Positions 46,805 through 57,940 of a stretch of DNA of 64,000 bases are shown piece by piece. Position numbers and translations under genes: made by a program. Source of the stretch: Synechococcus sp. CS-1328 (GTDB lineage: Bacteria > Cyanobacteriota > Cyanobacteriia > PCC-6307 > Cyanobiaceae); assembly GCF_025128095.1 (NCBI RefSeq), contig NZ_JAHLYT010000071.1, positions 248,001 through 312,000 of the forward strand, read 5' to 3'. Within the stretch, counting starts at the first letter, position 1. Every line of letters starts with the position of its first letter. A model generated the notes under the pieces. That model was not told the origin of the DNA, did not search any database, and was given only the letters and a program-made list of their open reading frames with translations.

Positions 46805-46828
46805 CTAGACGGCTGACTAGACAGCTGG
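46805..46828. repeat. 12-bp tandem duplication including the dacB stop codon
   Basis: CTAGACAGCTGG (46817-46828) encodes the last residues and the TAG of minus-strand dacB. CTAGACGGCTGA (46805-46816), immediately beyond the stop, matches it at 10 of 12 positions. The gene end thus appears to have been copied once into the spacer. Confidence 0.7.
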
Positions 46829-48217
46829 GCAGAGCCCGGCCGTCTGGGCTTGGCGCAGCACCTGACCGATGGTGGTGTTCGGAGCTGATGCCCCATTCGA
46901 GATGGCACTCACGTAACGGGTCCCGTCCGGCGAATCGAGCACGCCGCTGATCGAACGCACGCCGCTGATCGTGCCGGTCTTGCCGTGGAAATGGCCCTGC
47001 AGCGGTGTGCCCACATAGAGGTTGCGCAGGGTGCCGCGTTGACCCGCGATCGCCATCGAGGCCACGTACTGGCGGCCGTAGGGGTGCTGATCCATGCGCA
47101 GCAGCAGGGCCGCGAGCAGGCGGCTGGTGAGGCGGTTGGCCCGGTCCAGACCACTGCCGTCCACGACCCGCAATCCCTCGGTCGGCAGGCCCTGTTCGGT
47201 GAGCCAAAGGGTCGCCGCCTGCCGGGCCTGATCAAGATCCCAGGTGCCGCTGGCCTGGCGCAGCAGCACCTCGGCCGTGAAATTGTGGCTCTCGGTGTTG
47301 GCCAGGCTGAGCAGCCCGTACATCGGCAACGAGGCCTCCTCATGCAGCAGCACCGCATCGGCAGGCAGGGGTGTGGTGGCTGACACCAGAGCCAGGCGCG
47401 CCTTGCCGCCCTGCTGGACCATCAGCTTCTGCAGCAGCGCCTGCAGACGGGCCGGCGGGTTGGCCACGGCATCGTGAATGGCGTTGCTGGTGACCGCCAG
47501 GCGCGTGATCGGGGCGCCATAGGCATAGGCCCGATCGGCCGGATTCCAACCTCTGGGCCACCAGGCCTGGGCCGGCTCCTCGGCCAGTTGCAGGGTCACC
47601 AGGCCGGACGACTCGCCTGGCCCGCCACCGGAGCCAAGGGCCAGCTTGGCGAAGCGCTGAAGCTGCGGCACCGCCAGATCGGGATCACCCTCGCCCGTGA
47701 GGCGCAGGGTGCCATCCGGCAAACGCCATAGGCGGGTGCTGAGGTGATAGTCCGGACCGAGCCGATCGAGGGCGAAAGCGGTGCTGATCAGCTTCTGGTT
47801 GGAAGCCGGAATGCGGGGCTGGGTGCCGTTCACATCGGCCAGCAAACGGCCGCTGGAATCTGCCACCGAGACGCTCCAGACCGACCGTTCGCCGCCCAGG
47901 GCGGCCAACAGCCGTTGCTGCAGGGCAGGACAGCTCACCTGGGTCTGAAGCCGCGGCAGACCGACCGGTTGCGGGGTGGCGGGCAGGCTCAGGGCCGGGA
48001 CCGGCTGCAGAGCCACCGGAGGCGGCGCGGCCAGAACCGCCGGCCGCTGCTGGGCAACGGCGCTGAGCGGCGCGGCCAGGAAGCTGAAGGCCGTCAGGGC
48101 CAGGACAGACCGTTGGGACAGGCTCAGGCGCTGCGATGACGGCTGGGACAAGCTCAGCCATGGCGACGGGTTGAGCGGGGTCGATGGATTGGATTTGAGC
48201 GAGGAATTCGAACCCAT
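46817..48217 (-). CDS. dacB: D-alanyl-D-alanine carboxypeptidase/endopeptidase (PBP4 type)
   Basis: Periplasmic class C low-molecular-mass penicillin-binding protein that trims peptidoglycan peptides. The 466-residue protein has a signal segment (about 36-56, SVLALTAFSFLAAPLSAVAQ), then a Pro/Ala-rich stretch, and the three active-site motifs: S139-x-x-K142 in IPASNQKLIST, SxN in TESHNFTAEVL, and KTG in HFHGKTGTISGVRSISG. It starts one base after the DUF4330 stop, so the two form an operon. Confidence 0.95.
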   Translation of the reverse strand: MGSNSSLKSNPSTPLNPSPWLSLSQPSSQRLSLSQRSVLALTAFSFLAAPLSAVAQQRPAVLAAPPPVALQPVPALSLPATPQPVGLPRLQTQVSCPALQQRLLAALGGERSVWSVSVADSSGRLLADVNGTQPRIPASNQKLISTAFALDRLGPDYHLSTRLWRLPDGTLRLTGEGDPDLAVPQLQRFAKLALGSGGGPGESSGLVTLQLAEEPAQAWWPRGWNPADRAYAYGAPITRLAVTSNAIHDAVANPPARLQALLQKLMVQQGGKARLALVSATTPLPADAVLLHEEASLPMYGLLSLANTESHNFTAEVLLRQASGTWDLDQARQAATLWLTEQGLPTEGLRVVDGSGLDRANRLTSRLLAALLLRMDQHPYGRQYVASMAIAGQRGTLRNLYVGTPLQGHFHGKTGTISGVRSISGVLDSPDGTRYVSAISNGASAPNTTIGQVLRQAQTAGLCPAV

Positions 48218-48218
48218 C

Positions 48219-48746
48219 TCAACCCTCCCCGACCTGGAGGCCGGTCACGACACCCTGGACGCGGTATTGCTTGCCCTCGAGCTCCACCGGAGCACCGATC
48301 TTGAGGCTCTGGTTGCCGAAGACCACCCCACCCTCACCCTTGCGGCCCTGGCCTTCCAGCACGAAGCGGGCATCAAAACGACCGAACACGGCCTGGTTGG
48401 GATCGATCGCCGTGACCACCGAGCCATTCGGCTGCACCGCCACCAGACGGCTCTGCAGCGGGATCAGCTTCTGGATCGCCACGGTGCCGTGGGGCTGGTT
48501 ACGGATCACGATCGCCACCTTGCCCTCCTTCTCGGCGGAGGCGAGCAGGGCCGCGGGATCAGCCACGGGCACGCCACGCACGTCGACCATCACCGTGACG
48601 GTCTGCAGATCACCGGTGGCCTGGGCCACGGCACTGCTCAGTTTCGGGCTCCAGATCACGCCGGCAGCGGCCAGCAGCACGGCAACGGCTGCACCCGCAT
48701 CCACCAGGCTCCAGCCGCGGGGTCGGGATGCGGGGGAATCAGCCAT
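48219..48746 (-). CDS. DUF4330 family membrane-anchored protein
   Basis: A 175-residue protein starting MADSPASRPRGWSLVDAGAA with one N-terminal transmembrane segment (AAVAVLLAAAGVIW) and an extracytoplasmic part with TVMVDVRGVPVADPAALLA, VAIVIRNQPHGTVAIQKL and a beta-rich C-terminus (LEGKQYRVQGVVTGLQVGE). This matches the cyanobacterial DUF4330 family (unknown function). It is directly upstream of dacB, which suggests an envelope role. The ATG at 48746 is used; the frame is open to 48782. Confidence 0.8.
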   Translation of the reverse strand: MADSPASRPRGWSLVDAGAAVAVLLAAAGVIWSPKLSSAVAQATGDLQTVTVMVDVRGVPVADPAALLASAEKEGKVAIVIRNQPHGTVAIQKLIPLQSRLVAVQPNGSVVTAIDPNQAVFGRFDARFVLEGQGRKGEGGVVFGNQSLKIGAPVELEGKQYRVQGVVTGLQVGEG

Positions 48747-48818
48747 GGGCCTCAAGCTTTGCGCGCAGTGTAAGGAGGGCAACCAGGGCCCTCAAGCCCC
48801 GAGGCGAAAGCGGGAGTG

Positions 48819-48906
48819 CTGGTTTCCATTGCATAGACCAACTGGTTTCCGTGGCGCAGGCCCACTGGCTTCCGTGGTGCGGATTGGCTGGCCTCAGTTG
48901 CGCAGG
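48819..48906. repeat. 23-bp tandem repeat running out of the end of the DUF1995 gene
   Basis: Units start at 48819 (CTGGTTTCCATTGCATAGAC), 48842 (CTGGTTTCCGTGGCGCAGGC), 48865 (CTGGCTTCCGTGGTGCGGAT) and 48888 (CTGGCCTCAGTTGCGCAGG). The last unit contains the stop (48894-48896) and final codons of the minus-strand DUF1995 gene; the others lie in the spacer beyond it. Identity between neighbouring units is roughly 60-75 percent. Confidence 0.8.
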
Positions 48907-49583
48907 CCTTCGATGAACTGATCCAGCACCCGCATCTGTCCGCCCAGATCGAGACCCCCCTCTCCGGCCAGGGCCAGGGCCTGCTGCTCGGCATCGGGCT
49001 TCTGTTCGAACGTGGTGCAGAGGCGGTAGCCATCGGGATCGAGGCGGTAGAGCTCCCAGGGGCCGGGGTAGCACCGTCTCAGGGTCGCCTCCGCCTGGGG
49101 AAGCAGCGCATAGGCGCTCTGCCAGCCCGCCAGGAAGCCGCGGCGCCGCTCCCGGGCGACGCTACCGATCCCCACCGCCGCATCCTCCAGGGAACTGTTC
49201 ACCAGCACCACGGCGCCGCGATGGCCGCCACAGACCTGCTCCACCAACTCGTATTCCGCCTGGCTGGCTCCCACCAGCAGCAGCAGCTCCTGGCCCGGGG
49301 CCTCACTCTGGCGGCGGATCTGGTCGCTGAAACTGGCGATGCAACCGGCCAGATCAGGAGCATCCCGCTTCGCCAGGGCGGTAGCGCCAGCATCACCGAA
49401 CAGCAGGCGCAGCTCCTGGCCCGTCTCCTGCATCGCCGAGGCCAGCCGCAGCACCACCGGCAGCACCCGCAATCCTTCGAAGCGCCACTCCAAGGTCCAG
49501 CGGCCCTTGGCGTCGGCGAGGAGCGCGGCCTTCAGCGCCTCGAGGGCCTGCAACTCGGCGGCGCGCAGATCGGCGGGAAGCAT
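48894..49583 (-). CDS. DUF1995 family protein
   Basis: A 229-residue protein from the ATG at 49583 (MLPADLRAAELQALEALKAA). Features: RWTLEWRFEGLRVLPVVLRL, LRLLFGDAGATALAKRD, LLLVGASQAEYELVEQVC and a C-terminal CYPGPWELYRLDPDGYRLC, which match the DUF1995 domain found in cyanobacteria and chloroplasts (LPA3-like in plants, tied to photosystem II assembly). The function in cyanobacteria is not established. Its end merges into a 23-bp tandem repeat. Confidence 0.8.
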   Translation of the reverse strand: MLPADLRAAELQALEALKAALLADAKGRWTLEWRFEGLRVLPVVLRLASAMQETGQELRLLFGDAGATALAKRDAPDLAGCIASFSDQIRRQSEAPGQELLLLVGASQAEYELVEQVCGGHRGAVVLVNSSLEDAAVGIGSVARERRRGFLAGWQSAYALLPQAEATLRRCYPGPWELYRLDPDGYRLCTTFEQKPDAEQQALALAGEGGLDLGGQMRVLDQFIEGLRN

Positions 49584-49609
49584 CGGCAAGGGGCGAGATC
49601 GGCGCGACC

Positions 49610-50884
49610 CTACCCAGCCCGCCCGTCAACGCCGGCTGAACCCGCTGCGAGGTCGGCACGGGCCCACTGCAGCGCCGCCGGGAATCCCTCCAGATCGGCC
49701 TGGCTCAGCCAGGGGCCAAGACTGAGACGCAGGCCGCTGGCCGCCTCATCCGGGCTGTACCCCATCGCCAGCAGCACGGGGCTGGCATCCGGACGCAGCC
49801 GCAGAGATTCCCCGTCGGGGACCGCGGTGCGGGATGACCCGGTGCGCCCAAGACCTTTGCGGGCAGAACTGCTGCAGGCCGAACCGCTGCTCACCGCGTA
49901 GCCGTGGCGCCACAGCGCCCGCACCAGATCCCGGCCCGCCAGGGGGCGGCCAGCGGCATCGGCGACCAGGAGGCTGATGTGATGGGGCAGGCGTCCATCG
50001 GGATCGGCGGGATGGGGCCCACTCAGGCGCACTCCCTCGAGCTTCAGCAGTGTCGCCAGCAGGCGGTTGCGCAGGGGGAGCAGCGGATCGAGGCCGCCAT
50101 GGCGGTGCAGCCGCGCGGCGGCCAGATCCAGCGCGGTGGCGAAACCGGCGGCGAGGCCAACCGGCTCGGTGCCGCCACGACGCCCGCCCTCCTGACCGCC
50201 GCCGCCGATCAGGGGGTCGATCTCCACCCCCGGCGCCAGGACCAGAGCACCGATCCCCCGTGGTCCCTGCAGCTTGTGGGCGGTGAGGCTGAGCAGGTCG
50301 ACCGGCAGGCGGCCCAGATCGATGCCGCGGTGGCCCACCACCTGCACCGCATCGGTATGGAACGGCACTCCAGCGGCTCGGCAGCGGGCGCCGATGGCCT
50401 CGATCGGCTGCAGCGCCCCCACCTCGCTCTGGCCCCAGATCACCGAGACCAGCCGGGTCGGCGGCTGAAGCAGCTCCTCGAGCCGATCCAGGCGCACCAC
50501 CCCACGCCGTTCGACCGGCAGGGCCTGCACCTGCCAGCCACGGGCCTGGAGCCGGGCTGCCGCCGCCGCCAGTGCGGGGTGCTCCACCGCGGAGATCAGC
50601 AGCCGGCCCGGCTGCATCCGAGCCGCCATGCCGAGCAGGGCCGCATGGTTGGCCTCACTGCCGCCGGAGACGAACACCAGTCGATCGGGCTCCACCCCCA
50701 GATGGGTGGCGATCGAGACCCGGCTGCGCTCCAGCCGCTCGGCCGCCGCCAGGCCGTAGCCATGCAGGCTGGAGGGATTGGCCCAGGCCTCCGCGTCAGC
50801 GGCAGCCATGGCCGCCAGCACCGCCGGAGCCGGCGGAGTGGTGGCACAGGCATCGAGGTAGACCTCAGCCGCCAAGGGGACCAT
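49610..50884 (-). CDS. Cysteine desulfurase (NifS/IscS family)
   Basis: PLP enzyme that takes sulfur from cysteine for Fe-S clusters and thio-modified RNAs. The 424-residue protein starts MVPLAAEVYLDACATTPPAP and has VSGGSEANHAALLG, the PLP-lysine segment SLTAHKLQGPRGIGALVL, GGGGQEGGRRGGTEP and the catalytic cysteine loop SSGSACSSSARKGLGRTG. The insertion of about 30 residues after that loop (GRTGSSRTAVPDGESLRLRP) is longer than usual. Its start overlaps the end of dapF by 20 bp. Confidence 0.93.
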   Translation of the reverse strand: MVPLAAEVYLDACATTPPAPAVLAAMAAADAEAWANPSSLHGYGLAAAERLERSRVSIATHLGVEPDRLVFVSGGSEANHAALLGMAARMQPGRLLISAVEHPALAAAAARLQARGWQVQALPVERRGVVRLDRLEELLQPPTRLVSVIWGQSEVGALQPIEAIGARCRAAGVPFHTDAVQVVGHRGIDLGRLPVDLLSLTAHKLQGPRGIGALVLAPGVEIDPLIGGGGQEGGRRGGTEPVGLAAGFATALDLAAARLHRHGGLDPLLPLRNRLLATLLKLEGVRLSGPHPADPDGRLPHHISLLVADAAGRPLAGRDLVRALWRHGYAVSSGSACSSSARKGLGRTGSSRTAVPDGESLRLRPDASPVLLAMGYSPDEAASGLRLSLGPWLSQADLEGFPAALQWARADLAAGSAGVDGRAG

Positions 50885-52067
50885 TCGCTTCGATCCGGGC
50901 CCGGGTGCGGTCGTCCAGGGAGTTGGTGGCGATCGCGACCAGGTCGTCGAGGGAGCGGCTTTCCAGCAGGGCCGCCACGCGGGCGCGGGCCTCGGCGCTG
51001 GGGCAGGCATCCTGCCGCACACAGCCGTTCACGCAGACCACGGCACAGTTGATCTCGGGCAGGGAAGAAACAGCTGTGGTGGCCGAAGCCACCGGTTCTG
51101 GAGCCGCAGCATCAGCGGCGGGATCACCGACGAATCCAGCGGAATCCGCACGAGGAGATGGGGACGGTTCGACAGAACCCTGCTGGTCCGGATCGTGCTG
51201 ATCAAGATCCAGCAGGGCCGGAGCCACCACGCCGTCGAAGACGGCCTCGGCCGGGCCGGTCATGAACAGATGGTCCGTGGCCTCGTCCCAGTCGATCTCC
51301 AGGGGGCCGCCGGGCAGATCGAGCCGGGCGCGGCGTTCGCTGAGGCCGAGCCGGTGGCAGACCACCAGGGTGGCGCAGGCACCGGTGCCACAGGCCAGTG
51401 TGGGCCCGGCACCGCGTTCCCACACCCGCATCACCAGGTGGCTGGGGGAGAGCACCTGGACGAAGTGAACATTGGTGCGGGCTGGAAAGGCCGGATGCAC
51501 CTCCAGCGCCGCGCCGAAGCTTTCCAGCTCCACCAGCGCCACATCGGTGACCGGAATCACCACATGGGGATTGCCCATGCCGGCGGCGCCGACTGAAAAG
51601 GTATACCCAGCCGCCTCCAGATCCCCCTGGGGGATGCCGGCCTCGCCCACGGGCAGGGTGGTCGGGACCGCCTCGGGGTCGAGCAGGGGCCTGCCCATGT
51701 CCACCCGGATCGTGCCGCCCTCCTGCAGTTCCGGCACGATCCGGCCCGCCAGGGTCTCGATCTGCCACTGGCGGCCCGGTTCATCGCCATCGCTGTCCGC
51801 CAGGAAGCGGGCCAGACAGCGGATGCCGTTGCCGCACATCTCCGGTTCGGTGCCATCGGCGTTGAAGATCCGCATCCGCAGCTCTCCCCCCTGGCCCGGA
51901 GGCAGGGCCAGGATCACCCCATCGCCGCCCACACCGAAGCGCCGATCGCAGAGACGGCGCACCAGCTCGGGGGTGAGGCCCAGGCTGTCGTCCTCCTCGG
52001 CGGCGTTGCGCCCGTCGAGCATCAGGAAATCGTTGCCCAGGCCTTGATACTTGCTGAACTGGAGCAC
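50865..52067 (-). CDS. dapF: Diaminopimelate epimerase with a C-terminal Cys-rich extension
   Basis: Interconverts LL- and meso-diaminopimelate for lysine and peptidoglycan. The core (about 1-285) starts MLQFSKYQGLGNDFLMLDGR, with the active-site cysteines Cys78 (EMCGNGIRC) and Cys226 (TLACGTGACATL). Unlike standard DapF (about 275-285 residues), this one has 400: an acidic disordered linker (about 287-337) and then a ~60-residue domain with Cys341, Cys345, Cys349 and Cys355, followed by a helical segment (RVAALLESRSLDDLVAIATN). Either a fusion or a lineage-specific addition. It starts at a GTG and overlaps the cysteine desulfurase start. It is divergent from hfq. Confidence 0.95.
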   Translation of the reverse strand: MLQFSKYQGLGNDFLMLDGRNAAEEDDSLGLTPELVRRLCDRRFGVGGDGVILALPPGQGGELRMRIFNADGTEPEMCGNGIRCLARFLADSDGDEPGRQWQIETLAGRIVPELQEGGTIRVDMGRPLLDPEAVPTTLPVGEAGIPQGDLEAAGYTFSVGAAGMGNPHVVIPVTDVALVELESFGAALEVHPAFPARTNVHFVQVLSPSHLVMRVWERGAGPTLACGTGACATLVVCHRLGLSERRARLDLPGGPLEIDWDEATDHLFMTGPAEAVFDGVVAPALLDLDQHDPDQQGSVEPSPSPRADSAGFVGDPAADAAAPEPVASATTAVSSLPEINCAVVCVNGCVRQDACPSAEARARVAALLESRSLDDLVAIATNSLDDRTRARIEANGPLGG

Positions 52068-52148
52068 GATGGTGCGCGACAGGAGCTGAGGGTGATCCTA
52101 GGAAGGGCGCCCCACCAGCCCGGCAGCCGACCAGCCCGTGCGCCCGCC

Positions 52149-52391
52149 ATGGACAACCCCTTTACAGACCGTCGCGGTCAGATTCTCGACACCACCCAGC
52201 CGGGCATCCGCCACATCCAGGACATGATCCGGGAACACAAGCCGGTCAGCGTGCTGATGCAGAGCGGCAGTGAGATGGAGGGAATCATCCTCTGGCAGGA
52301 CGTCGAATACATCGGGCTGCAGCACGAAGACGGCCGGCCACTGGTGCTGATCAACCGCCACGCCATCAGCGTGCTGCGCGCCCTCGGTTGA
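52149..52391 (+). CDS. hfq: Hfq, short cyanobacterial type
   Basis: An 80-residue Sm-fold protein starting MDNPFTDRRGQILDTTQPGI, with SVLMQSGSEMEGIILWQDVE (Sm1) and VLINRHAISVLRALG (Sm2-like end). Cyanobacterial Hfq proteins lack several RNA-binding residues of enteric Hfq, and in Synechocystis Hfq acts with the pilus ATPase PilB1. The Sm2 motif here is INRHAISV rather than YKHAISTV. The ATG at 52149 was preferred to the longer frame from 52044. It is 98 bp upstream of leuS and divergent from dapF. Confidence 0.93.
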   Translation: MDNPFTDRRGQILDTTQPGIRHIQDMIREHKPVSVLMQSGSEMEGIILWQDVEYIGLQHEDGRPLVLINRHAISVLRALG

Positions 52392-52488
52392 CCGACGGGA
52401 TCAGCCGGGACCACCAGGCTGAACCAGCAGGCCTGTGGCACGATCACAGGCTGCCCTGCGGCCCGTCTTCCACGGCCGGGACCGCGCC

Positions 52489-55161
<2,673 letters not shown>

Positions 55162-55164
55162 GGC

Positions 55165-56766
55165 TCAGGCGCGACGGAACACCAGGGAGGCCGGCTCGCC
55201 CCAGTTCCCATCCGCCTGATAGCCGCGGTCGTTGCCGCAGAGGTGACGCAGGATCCAGAAGAGCGGTTCGGGACTGTCCGATCCGAGTTCGTTCTGGAGG
55301 GCGGCCAGGGAACGGGGCTGGCCATCGGCCAGGGTGCCTTCGAGCCGCTCCTGCAGCGACAGAATCACCGCGGCCGCCTTCTTGCCGGCCTCGACTCCGG
55401 GCTGGTCGTAGGCATTGATGTTGACCAGTTCGGCGTAGAAGCCCACGGCCCGCTCGAACAACGCGATCAGGGCACCGAGAGCTCGGGCATCGAAGCGGCG
55501 CAGGGTGATCGCCATCGATTGCCGACCTCCTTCCATCAGGGCTGAGCGGGTGCCCTGCAGGAAGCCCTCGAGAAAATCACCGGGCCGATCCCCCTGAACC
55601 GGTTCGATGTCGGTGGCATCATCGAGGGCTTCGATGAAGATGACGAAGAAGTTGTCGACTCCATCGCGGAGTTGCTGCACGTAGGCGTGCTGATCGGTGG
55701 AGCCCTTGTTGCCGTACACGGCAATGCCCTGGTTGACGATCAGGCCGTCTCGATCGCGCTGCTTGCCGAGCGACTCCATCACCAGCTGCTGCAGATAGCG
55801 GCTGAACACCTCGAGGCGATCGCGGTAGGGGAGCACCACCATGTCGCGGGCGCCATGGCCCTCGCCGGCCTGGTACCAGGAAGCAGCCATCAGGGCAGCA
55901 GGATTGCTCTCGAGGCTGGCCACCCGCGTGGCTTCATCCATCGCTGCGGCACCGCCGAGGAAGGAGCGGATGTCGGCTCCCGCCAGAGCCCCCGGCAGCA
56001 GACCCACGGCGCTGGTGATGCTGGTGCGCCCGCCAACCCAGTCGAACATGTCGAAGCGCTGCAACCAGCCCTCCTGTTCGGCGAGGCGATCGAGCTGGCT
56101 GCCCCGCATGGTCACGGCCACGGCCTGGGCGGCCCAGGTGCCGCCGCGGCTCTCGAGGCGGGCGCGGGCCTGCTGCATGCCCAGCCTCGGTTCCGGCGTT
56201 CCACCGGACTTGCTGACCACGATCACCAGGGTGGTGGCCAGCCGCTCCTCCAGGGCCCGCAGGGTGCGGCTCATCCCCTGGGGGTCGACGTTGTCGAAGA
56301 AGTGAAAGGGCAGGCCCGCCTCCTGCTCCTGCAGGGCGCGGATGATCAGCAGCGGCCCCAGACCCGAGCCACCGATGCCGATCCAGAGCACATCTGTGAA
56401 AGGGCGGCCGCACGGGGCCATCAGCTCACCGGCGAGGATGCGGCGTCCAAAGGTCTCGATCTGATCGACTTCGCTGGCAATGTGGGCGCCGCTCTCGGCA
56501 TCGGGGGCCAGCTGCGGTGCCCGCAGCCAGTAGTGCCCCACCATCCGCTGTTCGTCGGGATTGGCGATGGCGCCATCCTCCAGGGCCGTCATCGCCTCAA
56601 AGGCCTGGGCAAAGCGCGGACGGAGAGCGTCAAGGCTGGGCTGATCGAGCGCCATGCGGCTCACATCCAGCCAGAAGCCAAGGGCCTCGTCGTGCCAGAG
56701 CAGGGCGCAGAAGCGGTCCCACTGGGTCGCCGGATCGTGGCCGTTGAACGCGGGAAGCTGGGACAT
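55165..56766 (-). CDS. pgi: Glucose-6-phosphate isomerase
   Basis: Interconverts glucose-6-phosphate and fructose-6-phosphate in glycolysis, gluconeogenesis and the Calvin/pentose pathways. The 533-residue protein starts MSQLPAFNGHDPATQWDRFC and has DVLWIGIGGSGLGPLLIIRA, VVSKSGGTPEPRLGMQQARA, DWVGGRTSITSAVGLLPGAL, GNKGSTDQHAYVQQLRDG and NAYDQPGVEAGKKAA, all standard PGI signatures. It converges on leuS and is divergent from the lysozyme-like gene across 266 bp. Confidence 0.97.
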   Translation of the reverse strand: MSQLPAFNGHDPATQWDRFCALLWHDEALGFWLDVSRMALDQPSLDALRPRFAQAFEAMTALEDGAIANPDEQRMVGHYWLRAPQLAPDAESGAHIASEVDQIETFGRRILAGELMAPCGRPFTDVLWIGIGGSGLGPLLIIRALQEQEAGLPFHFFDNVDPQGMSRTLRALEERLATTLVIVVSKSGGTPEPRLGMQQARARLESRGGTWAAQAVAVTMRGSQLDRLAEQEGWLQRFDMFDWVGGRTSITSAVGLLPGALAGADIRSFLGGAAAMDEATRVASLESNPAALMAASWYQAGEGHGARDMVVLPYRDRLEVFSRYLQQLVMESLGKQRDRDGLIVNQGIAVYGNKGSTDQHAYVQQLRDGVDNFFVIFIEALDDATDIEPVQGDRPGDFLEGFLQGTRSALMEGGRQSMAITLRRFDARALGALIALFERAVGFYAELVNINAYDQPGVEAGKKAAAVILSLQERLEGTLADGQPRSLAALQNELGSDSPEPLFWILRHLCGNDRGYQADGNWGEPASLVFRRA

Positions 56767-57032
56767 GGGGCCTGGAACCGCCTGCGGTGATCAAATTGAC
56801 GGTATCGGGGGGGCGAGAAGAACCGCAACTGCACACTCCTGAAGGGAGATGGGGACGAATCTCTTTACACTTTCTCTCAAGAACTCCCCCCCACCCCTCA
56901 GGACTCTCCCCCTTCGTGCTGCGCTTCCTGCACCATCGCGTTTCCGGAGAAGCCTCAGGGGCCCCTTCTCTCCGCTCGGAACCGGGCACCGTCAAGCAGG
57001 TCGTACCGCCCTCCGGCAGACGTGAGAACAGG

Positions 57033-57845
57033 ATGCGACGTCGCGAGCTGGTTGCCGCCACGGCTCTGATCGTCATGGCCCTGGGGGGTCTCGGAGAATC
57101 AAGACACCCCCTTCCCTTCCTGATCAGCGACTCGGCTCAGTCCGGCAGCCTCAGCGGCGCCAGCCGCGAGGCCATCGGCTCCGTCAGTGAGGGTCAGCGG
57201 GTCAATCCGATCGATTTCACTCCCGAGGAACTGCGGGAGTTGCAGAAGCGCTTCGGGGTGCATGGACCTCAGCCGCCCCTGGCGCAATTGCTCACGGAGG
57301 GCCTCGACCAGCTCGAACCGCTCCGCTCTCACACCCTCACCCGGCTGGAAGAGCTACGGCCGGTGATCCTGAGTGAATCCCTGCGCCGCAAGGTCAATCC
57401 GATGCTGGTGGCTGCGGTGCTGTTCGATGAGATGCAGCATGCCAAGCCCGGCGAAAGCCACCCGATCGCCGCCCACTCCGGCTTGTTCAGCACCCTCGGC
57501 CCCGCCCAGCTGGGGTTGGGGGAAATGGTGCACCAGGGCCTGCTCTCGCCCGATGCGACCCAGGAGGAACTGGAGGCGGCGCGCGATGCCTTGCTGGATC
57601 CGGAGCGCAACGTGACCCTCTTGGTGGGCAAATTCGAGCGACTCCAGAAGGAACTCAAGCTGGGCAGTCCGTTGCCGCCGATCGCGAGCCGCTCCCCCCA
57701 CGAAGCCAAGGCCCTCGCCACCCTGGCCTACCTGCACAACGGCAAGCTCGACTACCCCTCTCGGGTGCTGCGCTACATGCAGGACCCCGCACTCCACGCC
57801 CTCCTCTACGGCAACCGCCGCAAGCAACCCGCTCCCCTGATCTGA
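57033..57845 (+). CDS. Exported lysozyme-like (lytic transglycosylase-like) protein
   Basis: A 270-residue protein starting MRRRELVAATALIVMALGGL with a signal or anchor segment. A lysozyme-like core follows at about 110-240: RRKVNPMLVAAVLFDEMQHA (Glu in DEMQH as the possible catalytic acid) and LFSTLGPAQLGLGEMVHQGL, recalling DUF1402 and lytic transglycosylase folds. It probably acts on peptidoglycan, next to an amidase gene. The start at 57033 has GAACAGG just upstream. The unusual feature is a 10-bp tandem repeat that begins in its stop codon. Confidence 0.7.
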   Translation: MRRRELVAATALIVMALGGLGESRHPLPFLISDSAQSGSLSGASREAIGSVSEGQRVNPIDFTPEELRELQKRFGVHGPQPPLAQLLTEGLDQLEPLRSHTLTRLEELRPVILSESLRRKVNPMLVAAVLFDEMQHAKPGESHPIAAHSGLFSTLGPAQLGLGEMVHQGLLSPDATQEELEAARDALLDPERNVTLLVGKFERLQKELKLGSPLPPIASRSPHEAKALATLAYLHNGKLDYPSRVLRYMQDPALHALLYGNRRKQPAPLI

Positions 57846-57893
57846 GCTGGTCTGACCAGGTCTGATTTGATCTGATTTGATCTGATCTGATCC
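57841..57893. repeat. 10-bp tandem repeat starting in a stop codon
   Basis: Five exact-length units stand in register: TCTGAGCTGG (57841), TCTGACCAGG (57851), TCTGATTTGA (57861), TCTGATTTGA (57871) and TCTGATCTGA (57881), then TCC. The first unit contains the last codon and the TGA (57843-57845) of the lysozyme-like gene, so the tract grows from the gene end into the convergent spacer. Confidence 0.9.
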
Positions 57894-57940
57894 AGCAGTC
57901 CTCGTGGTCCAGCCTCGGGTTGGAGACCGATGCGGTGGAT

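Noticed and set aside
46164-47207. 347-codon minus-strand frame across the DivIVA-like gene and dacB end
   Set aside because: It covers parts of two real genes on opposite strands and has no motif.
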